This document shows positions 1 to 6,300 of a DNA stretch of 6,524 nucleotides, one piece after another. The stretch covers positions 1 through 6,524 of the forward strand of contig CAZVEV010000320.1 of the NCBI GenBank assembly GCA_964625865.1. The letters are read 5' to 3'. The stretch is from CAZVEV01 sp964625865 (GTDB lineage Bacteria; Planctomycetota; Phycisphaerae; SM23-33). The position numbers and the translations under genes were made by a program. The notes under the pieces were generated by a model that was not told the DNA's origin, searched no databases, and saw only the letters and a program-made list of their open reading frames with translations. Numbering within the stretch: the first letter of the stretch is position 1; each line of letters opens with the position of its first letter.

Positions 1-636
1 GATCTCGTCGCAGATAAGGAACAGGTCGTTCTCGCGGGCGATGTCGACCATCTCATCGAGGACTTCCCGGGGATAGACGGCCCCCGTGGGGTTGTCCGGA
101 TTGATCAGCAGGATCCCCGCGATCGAGTCGTTGTACTTGACCTTCATCCGCAGGTCGTCCAGGTCGGGCATCCACTGGTTGTACGGATCCAGTTCGTACG
201 TCACGTGGTCGTAGCCGCTGTGTGCGCCCTCGGCCGACGAGTGCGTGCTGTACGCGGGCGTGGGGCCGATGATTCGCGCCTCGCGCCGCAGGAAGCCGTA
301 GACCTTGGCCACCGCGTCGCCGATGCCGTTGAAGAAGATGATGTCGTCCGGCGTCAGTTGCGCCCCGCCGCGCCCATTGACGACCGATGAAAGAAACTCC
401 CGCGTTTCGGGCACGCCGGCGGTGTCGCAGTACGCCCACGAGACGTCCTGGTCCACGATCTCGTGCATGATCTCGCGGATCCACGGCGCCACCGGCTCGC
501 CCTTGTGGATCGGGTCGCCGATGTTCTCCCACATGATCTCCATACCCAGATCGCGGATCCTGTGGCCGACCTGCACGATCTCTCGGATCGCATAGGTCAG
601 TTCGCTTGCCCCCTCGTGTACTATGTTCCTGCGCAT
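1..636 (-). CDS. PLP-dependent aminotransferase, class I/II (N-terminal part; runs off the left edge)
   Basis: The frame opens at an ATG read from 636 and stays open to base 1, giving 212 residues starting MRRNIVHEGASELTYAIREI. Visible fold-type I motifs are ENIGDP (37-42, substrate side of the active site), FFNGIGDAVAKVY (101-113, the cofactor phosphate loop region), GPTPAYSTH (124-132, with the aromatic residue that stacks on PLP), NPDNPTG (179-185, whose second Asn contacts the PLP hydroxyl) and CDEI at the cut edge (209-212, whose Asp pairs with the pyridine nitrogen). The PLP-binding lysine and the C-terminal domain lie outside the window; relatives are about 400 residues. AAAGG at 645-649 lies 8 bases before the ATG and fixes this start. 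It is a cytoplasmic enzyme moving an amino group between an amino acid and a 2-oxo acid. The substrate cannot be read from this half, so no symbol is given. The 378-bp gap upstream suggests it has its own promoter. Confidence 0.93.
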   Translation of the reverse strand, partial: MRRNIVHEGASELTYAIREIVQVGHRIRDLGMEIMWENIGDPIHKGEPVAPWIREIMHEIVDQDVSWAYCDTAGVPETREFLSSVVNGRGGAQLTPDDIIFFNGIGDAVAKVYGFLRREARIIGPTPAYSTHSSAEGAHSGYDHVTYELDPYNQWMPDLDDLRMKVKYNDSIAGILLINPDNPTGAVYPREVLDEMVDIARENDLFLICDEI

Positions 637-715
637 CGTCGTGGCCTTTCACAACAGGTCTTTCCGAGCCGGCCGACTACCTTATCGACCACAGTCGCGG
701 CGGACCTGCAGAGGC

Positions 716-744
716 ATTCTAACACGTCAGGTCGAGGTGGGGAA
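716..744 (-). promoter_or_regulatory. Possible sigma-70-type promoter for the aminotransferase
   Basis: Read on the minus strand, TAGAAT (716-721) matches the -10 consensus at five of six positions. TTCCCC (739-744), 17 bases upstream, is a weak -35 with three of six. It would give a leader of roughly 70 bases before the ATG at 636. The weak -35 keeps confidence low. Confidence 0.3.
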
Positions 745-750
745 CCCGCG

Positions 751-875
751 GGCCTATCGCCCTCACCTCTACCCACATCTCTCGGCAGCGACGAGCCCAA
801 AGGGCTCACAGTCGAAAGCCCCTTGGGCTGTACGGCCCTCCCGTCGCTTGGTATGGAAGATGTGGCCTATCGCCC
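751..875. repeat. 12-bp direct repeat, two copies bracketing the long hairpin
   Basis: GGCCTATCGCCC occurs at 751-762 and again at 864-875, an exact match 113 bp apart. The first copy lies just outside the left arm of the hairpin at 773-865, and the second overlaps its right end by two bases. This could be a duplication made when a mobile palindromic unit arrived, or chance similarity in GC-rich DNA. Confidence 0.5.
773..865. repeat. Long imperfect hairpin element in the intergenic region
   Basis: Three nested pairs of inverted repeats share one centre. The outer pair is CCACATCT (773-780) with AGATGTGG (858-865), 8 of 8. The middle pair is AGCGACG (787-793) with CGTCGCT (842-848), 7 of 7. 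The inner pair is AGCCCAAAGGGCT (794-806) with AGCCCCTTGGGCT (817-829), 12 of 13 complementary, around a 10-base loop. Unpaired bases sit at 781-786, 830-841 and 849-857. Each inner arm can also fold alone as a 5-bp stem with a 3-base loop. No run of T follows on either strand, so it is a poor intrinsic terminator. It may be a repetitive extragenic palindrome or a structured RNA. I see no coding sequence in 637-1014. Confidence 0.65.
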
Positions 876-910
876 GGAGCCGGTTGCGACGCGGGGGTGT
901 GGCGTCCCGG

Positions 911-957
911 GGCCATCTTGGCCCTGGAAACAAAGGACTTACACGGCTAAGATGGCC
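911..957. repeat. Paired 13-base palindromes forming a larger inverted repeat
   Basis: GGCCATCTTGGCC (911-923) folds as GGCCA-TCT-TGGCC. GGCTAAGATGGCC (945-957) is its near-perfect reverse complement: 12 of 13 pair, and the odd position is a G-T wobble in plus-strand RNA. The two can therefore form small separate hairpins or one 13-bp stem with a 21-base loop. They lie downstream of the HEAT-like/DUF1080 gene on its strand and could help end or stabilise its mRNA, but no U-tract is present. Confidence 0.6.
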
Positions 958-965
958 TTGCGACA

Positions 966-984
966 CATGGGCGGAACGCCCATG
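966..984. repeat. Perfect 8-bp hairpin with GAA loop, 3' of the HEAT-like/DUF1080 gene
   Basis: CATGGGCG (966-973), loop GAA (974-976), CGCCCATG (977-984). It begins 30 bases beyond the stop codon of the minus-strand gene ending at 1015, where a terminator or mRNA-end stem would be expected. The minus-strand sequence after it is TGTCGCAAGG, not U-rich, so it is not a canonical Rho-independent terminator. It has the stem-plus-three-base-loop build of the other small palindromes in this gap and may belong to the same extragenic repeat family. Confidence 0.6.
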
Positions 985-1014
985 CCACGTCTTACGGCCA
1001 CATCGTAACCGCCC

Positions 1015-2505
1015 CTACCGCCCAAGCGGACGAAGCTGCACTTTGCGGAACTCTATGATGCTGCGTTCGGTCTGGAGGGCAATGTGACCGGGCTTGGCCG
1101 AGCAGTCCGTGGCCTCGTTCTGCCGGACGCCGTTGACCTTGACGTCGACCGTACCGTTGACGACGCGGATGGTCATGCGGTTCCACTGGCCCAGGGGCTT
1201 CTCACTGCTGTCGGCCGTCTTGACAACGCGGCCGCCGGCCGCCTGCCCGCGGGCCTTGATGTCGAAGCCCCCGATGACCCAGAAGTCCCCGGCGCTGCCG
1301 GCAAGCAGTTGGGCCTCCAGGCAGGGTGACATCGCCCGGCCGGGCTTGGCCATCATGAACCACACACCGCTGTCGCCGCCCTCCCCGGGCCAGCGCCACT
1401 CCACCGTCAACTCGTAGTTCGTCGCCGGGCGCTTGTGGTAGAGGTAGCCGTGGCTCGTGGCATTGCATGTCAGGACCCCGTCCTTGACCTGCCATATCGT
1501 CTTCGGATCGACCTGCTGACCATTGTTGACCGCCTGCCATCCCGCCAGGTCCTTGCCGTTGAACAACTGGATGACGTCGCCGGCCTTGATGGGGAAGCGC
1601 AGCTTGGCCTTCTGGCCCTCGCCCTTGGCCCAGGCGAGCCACTTGGCCGCGGCGGCCTGCCTCTTGGCGTCGTCCCCGTGCGCGTCGTAGCCGAATGTCT
1701 TGCCGCTGAGCCATCGCAGGGCGGCCGCACTTTGCCATCGCACCGAGGTGTCCTTCGAGTTCAGCAACTCCGCCAGCGGCACGAGGCATGCCGGGCGACC
1801 GCGGTCTGCCAGCGTCCGCGCGACGGTCAGTCGAACAGCATCGTCCGGATCGGCCAACAGCGACCCCAGGTGCTTCTCGGCCTTGCCCGCAAGCAGGTGG
1901 TCCAGCACCACCGCCGCCGCCGCACGCTGCCAAGCCACCTCGCTGCCCAACGTGCCCCGCAGGAGGGCGACGTCGGCCGGGCCAACCGTTGCGGTCAGCG
2001 CGGCGGTCACAATGCGTAGGCGATCTTCTTTGGGGCAGCGCGCCCCGGCGGCGAGCACCTCGGCGGCCAGACCCTTGACCTTACGGCTCGCAATGACCGC
2101 AAGGGCAGCCGTCGCCATGCGCCGCCCCTGTTCGTCGCCGCGTTCGAGGAGTCCGGCGGCCCGCACGCGGACCTCAAGGTCGCCGCTTTGGGCGGCGGTC
2201 TCGAGGGCGGCCCGGGGAAACACCGGGAGGGAAGCCAGCGCCTTGGTAGCCCTGTCACGGACATCGAAGTCCTCGGAGGCGAGGTCCTTGATCAGGGCTG
2301 CCACCTTCTTCTCGTGGTCCGAACTCGGCAGGAAGTGCTTCAGATACGCCCGGAGCCCCGACGCATCGGGCGTAATCCCCGCCGAGGTCAGCGTCTTGAC
2401 GTCGGGGTCGGGCGTTTCGTCCGCCGCAGCCGCCACGCCCAGACACGCGACGCACAGGATAACCAGACCCACCAGACCACACGTCCGCCACCGGCTCGAA
2501 CACAT
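1015..2505 (-). CDS. Secreted HEAT-like repeat protein with C-terminal DUF1080 (3-keto-disaccharide hydrolase-like) domain
   Basis: The product has 496 residues. The start chosen is the ATG at 2505, which begins a clear signal peptide: a basic N-terminus, a hydrophobic core (LVGLVILCVACLGVA, 11-25) and an AAA-A cleavage region near 25-28. GGAAGGA (2517-2523) lies 11 bases upstream. The frame stays open to 2745, but the extra 80 residues are Arg-rich and would bury the signal peptide. Residues about 63-270 are alpha-helical repeats of HEAT type, for example LIKDLASEDFDVRDRATKAL (71-90) and LGSLLADPDDAVRLTVARTL (213-232). Residues about 311-494 match DUF1080 (PF06439): VIQLFNGKDLAGWQAV (311-326), GDSGVWFMM (377-385) and a final strand IEFRKVQLRP (484-493). 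DUF1080 is a concanavalin-like sandwich; some members act on 3-keto-glycosides, but most are untested. The repeats suggest protein binding in the periplasm. Enzyme activity here is inference. Confidence 0.93.
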   Translation of the reverse strand: MCSSRWRTCGLVGLVILCVACLGVAAAADETPDPDVKTLTSAGITPDASGLRAYLKHFLPSSDHEKKVAALIKDLASEDFDVRDRATKALASLPVFPRAALETAAQSGDLEVRVRAAGLLERGDEQGRRMATAALAVIASRKVKGLAAEVLAAGARCPKEDRLRIVTAALTATVGPADVALLRGTLGSEVAWQRAAAAVVLDHLLAGKAEKHLGSLLADPDDAVRLTVARTLADRGRPACLVPLAELLNSKDTSVRWQSAAALRWLSGKTFGYDAHGDDAKRQAAAAKWLAWAKGEGQKAKLRFPIKAGDVIQLFNGKDLAGWQAVNNGQQVDPKTIWQVKDGVLTCNATSHGYLYHKRPATNYELTVEWRWPGEGGDSGVWFMMAKPGRAMSPCLEAQLLAGSAGDFWVIGGFDIKARGQAAGGRVVKTADSSEKPLGQWNRMTIRVVNGTVDVKVNGVRQNEATDCSAKPGHIALQTERSIIEFRKVQLRPLGR

Positions 2506-2562
2506 CGCAACTACCGTCCTTCCCAGACGCCCAACACAACGGGTGATGCGCCTGGCGACCAC

Positions 2563-2579
2563 CGCCCGACGCTCGGGCG
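2563..2579. repeat. 7-bp perfect hairpin with a three-base loop
   Basis: CGCCCGA (2563-2569), loop CGC, TCGGGCG (2573-2579). It lies between the small membrane-protein gene and the HEAT-like/DUF1080 gene, right at the expected transcription start of the promoter-like sequence at 2581-2610. It has no U-tract. It could be an operator, an mRNA 5' stem, or another member of the short three-base-loop palindromes seen at 794-984. Confidence 0.45.
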
Positions 2580-2580
2580 C

Positions 2581-2610
2581 ATGATACAGCAGTGTCCGTT
2601 CGCGTCGCAA
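2581..2610 (-). promoter_or_regulatory. Possible sigma-70-type promoter for the HEAT-like/DUF1080 gene
   Basis: On the minus strand, TTGCGA (2605-2610, four of six) and TATCAT (2581-2586, five of six) are separated by 18 bases. Transcription would start near 2574, about 70 bases before the ATG at 2505. It would let this gene be transcribed independently of the small gene upstream. Confidence 0.42.
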
Positions 2611-2668
2611 GCCGGTGGCGCTGCGGCAGCAGGCCGGTCCATGCCCGACGTACCGAGTCTTTGCGTGT

Positions 2669-2893
2669 CTACGGTCCGGGTTCGGCCTTGGCCTGCAGGG
2701 CAGCGAGGATCTTCTCCAACTGCCCGCTGACACAGGCCAGCCCAACCAGCAGCCAGCCGCCCGCGAAGAAGATCGCCCCGGCCGGATGCGCGTCGGGCCA
2801 CTCCACCGAGAAGCCCATGATGATCGACACGATGCCCAGGATGATCATCACCAGGCCCACAGCACCCAGTATCTTCCCGATCATTGCAGCCAT
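2669..2893 (-). CDS. Small two-helix membrane protein, function unknown
   Basis: The product has 74 residues. Two hydrophobic segments are plain: about 5-28 (KILGAVGLVMIILGIVSIIMGF is its core) and about 38-57 (GAIFFAGGWLLVGLACVSG). A short polar loop with EWPDAHP joins them, and an amphipathic tail follows with QLEKILAALQAKAEPGP. GAAAGG (2905-2910) lies 11 bases before the ATG at 2893. A GTG at 2902 is too close to it, and an ATG at 2884 too far. The stop is TAG at 2671-2669. The protein is probably in the inner membrane. I do not recognise the family. Evidence that it is real: an upstream Shine-Dalgarno sequence, a strong promoter and a coherent membrane pattern. It lies 163 bp upstream of the HEAT-like/DUF1080 gene on the same strand and may be co-transcribed with it. 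Confidence 0.75.
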   Translation of the reverse strand: MAAMIGKILGAVGLVMIILGIVSIIMGFSVEWPDAHPAGAIFFAGGWLLVGLACVSGQLEKILAALQAKAEPGP

Positions 2894-3009
2894 GACAGCC
2901 ACCGCCTTTCTGTCTTGTCGGAATCACGAAGTGGTGCACCGACCCCGGAGCCGGCGCATCGGCGTACGCCGCAGGCCGCACGGACGGCGGCGCAGAACTG
3001 CATATATTT

Positions 3010-3037
3010 ATTATCGCCATCACGAACCCCCTGTCAA
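3010..3037 (-). promoter_or_regulatory. Sigma-70-type promoter for the small membrane-protein gene
   Basis: On the minus strand there is a perfect -35, TTGACA (3032-3037), a 16-base spacer and a -10, GATAAT (3010-3015, five of six), inside the only AT-rich patch of the region (2998-3015). Transcription would start near 3003, leaving a leader of about 110 bases before the ATG at 2893. It is the best promoter match in the window. I see no clear riboswitch fold in the leader. Confidence 0.65.
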
Positions 3038-3064
3038 CACAAAAACGGGCGACCCGGCGCGTAG

Positions 3065-3300
3065 GGGGTGCGTCCCATCTGAGTAGGTAGCGTATACGGA
3101 GTGCCGGAACCTGGACTGCAGACCACCGCTGCCCATGCCCCGCACATGCTACGCCGAGTGGGCACGTCGTGTATTAGGCCACGGCCGTTCAAGGCACGTT
3201 CTGCCAACCTAAGCCACAGCGCATATCGCCAGTGGTCCTGTCACGAGCAACAGCCACGGCCGTTCATCGTTTCCCCGCCTACTCAGATGGGATGCACCCC
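3065..3300. mobile_element. Short inverted-repeat element (MITE-like or insertion sequence remnant)
   Basis: Bases 3065-3087 and 3278-3300 are inverted repeats of 23 bp matching at 22 positions; the only difference is g3072 against t3293. Their shared core reads TCCCATCTGAGTAGG from the left and CCTACTCAGATGGGA at the right. The 190 bases between contain no convincing gene: an 85-residue plus-strand frame at 3101-3358 has no good ribosome binding site and unconvincing composition. The interior has a 14-bp direct repeat, the palindrome CGTATACG (3091-3098) and TGCCCA/TGGGCA arms (3130-3135, 3159-3164). I cannot find a flanking target duplication, so it may be old. The rest of 2894-3387 holds only the two promoters described. 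Confidence 0.55.
3178..3266. repeat. 14-bp direct repeat inside the inverted-repeat element
   Basis: GCCACGGCCGTTCA occurs exactly at 3178-3191 and 3253-3266, 75 bp apart. Both copies lie inside the element bounded by 3065-3300. They could be internal transposase- or regulator-binding sites, or a trace of local duplication. Confidence 0.5.
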
Positions 3301-3327
3301 TCGGCCGTCCCGAAAAGGAGAAGGTTT

Positions 3328-3356
3328 TCGTAAGCCGATGCCCGCCACGCTACAAT
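3328..3356 (+). promoter_or_regulatory. Possible promoter for the HzsA-like gene
   Basis: TACAAT (3351-3356) matches the -10 consensus at five of six positions. The -35 at 3328-3333 (TCGTAA), 17 bases upstream, matches only three of six. A start near 3363 would leave a leader of about 25 bases, with GAGG (3378-3381) six bases before the ATG at 3388. It lies just outside the right arm of the inverted-repeat element. Confidence 0.35.
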
Positions 3357-3387
3357 GATGGCCTTGGAAACGAAGACGAGGTCCACG

Positions 3388-6300
3388 ATGATTCGCCGAG
3401 GCCTGCTAATCTCACTGGGGACGTGCATCACCGTCGTGGGACTTCTCGTCTCTCCGGCCAGGGGGACCGAGGGCACGGTGCGATTCGACTTCGAATCCGG
3501 CGGCTTGCAGGGGTGGCGGGTTGTCGAGGGCAAGTTCGACTACTTCCGCTCGGACAGGGCGACCTTTCACAACCGCCGCACTACGCCCTACAACAAGCAG
3601 GGCACGTACTACCTGTCGACGGTCGAGCAGCAACCGGGCATGCGGTCGAACGACAGGATGACCGGCGTGGCTGAATCGCCCGTGTTCGTGCTGGCCGGTG
3701 CGGAAATGACCATGCTGGTCGGCGGGGGCAACTACCGCGGGGCCTACGTAGCCCTGTGCACGCTGGACGGCGCCGAGGTGCTGACCGCCCGCGGGCGACA
3801 GACCGAAACGATGTTCCGCGTGACGTGGAAAGCGCCGAAACTCGTGGGCAAGAGAGTGTTCCTGCGAATCGTGGATCGAGAGACCCGCGGGTGGGGTCAC
3901 GTCACGTTCGACGACTTCACCGCGCGCGGCACGATAGATGCCGCCGCAACGAAGAAGCGTTTCGCCCAGCGCAAGAACGTGTTGAATCGTCCAGCCCCCG
4001 TCCCCCCCACTCCGGGCAACGCGAAGGGGCTGCGACGTGCGATCGAGGACCTGATACGGACCTTCGGCGAGCGGTATCCCAAAGGCAGGGCGTATCTCGC
4101 GCGGCTCGACGCGGCCGAGAAGGCCTCCGACACCAAGGCACTGGGCGTGCTTCAGCGAGAGGCCCTGGTCGCCAATCCGCTGGTCAGCGGCCGGCCCCTG
4201 GTGTTCATTACGCGGAGCCGCTATCGCAGCCACTACCACGCCATCGACATGCTTTTCCACACCGGCGAGGACAACTGGGACCGCAGGTGCAAGCACGACA
4301 GGCTGTTCAGCCCGGGCGGGGCGATGAAGACGCTCGATCTGGCCACGGGCAAGGTTACGACGCTGATCGAGACGCCCACCGGCGTGGTCCGCGATCCGGA
4401 CGTTCACTGGGACGGTCGAAAGATCGTCTTCGCCATGCGGCGCAACCGCGATGAGAACTACCACATCTACGAGATGCCTTCTGCGGGCGGGAAGCCGAAG
4501 CAATTGACGAGCCTGCCCGGCGTGAGCGATTTCGACCCGATCTACCTGCCCGACGAGACGATCGTCTTTGCCTCGACGCGCGAGCCGAAATACAACATGT
4601 GCTCGCGCGACCATGGGGCGAACCTCTACCGCATGAATGCCGACGGCTCGAACATCTACCGCATCACGCGCAACACGCTGTTCGATAATCACCCCGAGGT
4701 GACGCCTGACGGGCGAATCCTCTACGCCCGATGGGAGTACGTCGACCGCAATTTCGGTGATGCCCACGGGATATGGACGGTCAATCCCGACGGGACCAAC
4801 CAGGCGATCTACTGGGGCAACAACACCGCCGTGCCCGGGGCGATCTTCAATCAGCACGTCGTGCCCGGCACGCACCAGGTGGTGGGCATCTTCGGTCCTC
4901 ACCACATGGTCCTGGAAGGCGCGATGGCGATCATCGACCGCACCAAGGGCGTCGACGGCCCGCAGTCGGTGGTCCGGCTCTGGCCCGCGCAGTTGCACAA
5001 GAAGCCCACGATCGACCACGTGCGAACCGGCGGGCGGTTCCACTGCGACTTCTTCGCGCGGTTCCACCCGATCTACCAGGATCCCTGGCCGCTCAGCGAT
5101 AAGCACTTCCTGGTGACCAAGACGCCCGACCGCGGCCAGACACCCGCGATCTACCTGGTGGATACGTTCGGCAACGAGATGCTCCTTCACGCCGAAGCCC
5201 CCGGCTGTTACGACGCCATGCCGATAGCCCCCCGCAAGCGCCCGCCGACAATTCCCACGCGCCGAACGTTCGACGACGCCAGGTCCTACGTCGTGATGCA
5301 GAACGTGTATGACGGCACGCACATGAAGGGCGTCAAGCCCGGGACGATCAAGTATCTCCGCGTGGTCGAGTCCGGCACGAAGAAGACGTGGTCGGGGGGC
5401 AGTTGGGGCGGCCAGGGCTACCAGGCGCCGGGGATGAACTGGCACGACTTTACGAACAAGGTCATCCTCGGCGACGTGCCTGTGGAGGCCGACGGGTCCG
5501 CCTACTTCGAAGTGCCCTCCGAGCGGTTCATCTTCTTCCAGGCGCTCGATGCGAACAAGATGATGGTCCAATCGATGCGATCGGGCACGGTGGTCCAGCC
5601 GGGCGAAACGCAGAGCTGCATCGGCTGCCACGAGGACCGCCTCGGCGCGCAGGACCCGGCGGCGGCCGCAAGGGCATTGGCGCTGAAGCGTCCGGCGTCG
5701 AAACTCGCGGGCTGGTACGGCCCCGAGCGACAGTTCAACTACATGAGGGAAGTTCAGCCGGTGTTCGACAAGCACTGCCTCAAGTGCCATGACTTCGGCG
5801 GCAAGGCGGCGGGCAAGCTCGTCCTTGCCGGCGACCGGAATCCGTACTTCAACGCCTCGTACATCGATCTGTGGATCTGGCGTCGCGGGATGATCAAGTG
5901 CATCGGCGGGGGCCCGGCGGAGGTCCAGCAGGCCTACTCCTGGGGAAGCCACCCGAGCAAGCTCTCCAAGGTGCTTCGCGACCCGCCCAAGCAGCACAGG
6001 GACCTGAAGCTCAGCGCGGAGGACATCGCCCGGATCAACACGTGGCTGGACCTGAACGGCCCGTACTGGCCCACCTACACGTGCGCGTATCCGAACAGCC
6101 AGTCCGGACGGAGCCCGATACCGACGGGCAAGCTGCAGCGGCTGTACAAGCTGACTGGGCTGAACTACGGCGGGATGCGGACCAACGGCCGGGGCGAACG
6201 GGCGCAGATCTCGTTCGAGCGGCCGGAACTGAGCCCGTGCCTCGGGCGGATCAAGGACAAGAAAGGCCCCGCGTACGCAGAGGCCCTGGCGATCATCCGC

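Noticed and set aside
53..652. A 199-residue minus-strand frame overlapping the aminotransferase.
   Set aside because: It is in another frame of the same strand and its product is Arg/Gly/Asp-rich without motifs. The frame starting at 636 has clear PLP-enzyme motifs.
966..984. Intrinsic terminator of the HEAT-like/DUF1080 gene.
   Set aside because: The stem is perfect and well placed, but no run of U follows on the minus strand, so it is listed only as a hairpin.
463..1087. Plus-strand frames at 463-1008 and 623-1087 in the hairpin-rich gap.
   Set aside because: They overlap the aminotransferase start or the inverted repeats, overlap each other, and give Arg/Pro/Ser-rich products without domains.
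2506..2745. An 80-residue N-terminal extension of the HEAT-like/DUF1080 protein, starting at 2745.
   Set aside because: It is Arg-rich, overlaps the end of the small membrane-protein gene and would place the signal peptide internally. The ATG at 2505 has a signal peptide and a ribosome binding site.
3101..3358. An 85-residue plus-strand frame across the inverted-repeat element.
   Set aside because: It has no suitable ribosome binding site, reads straight through the right inverted repeat and resembles no protein I know. It is more likely a chance frame in non-coding DNA.
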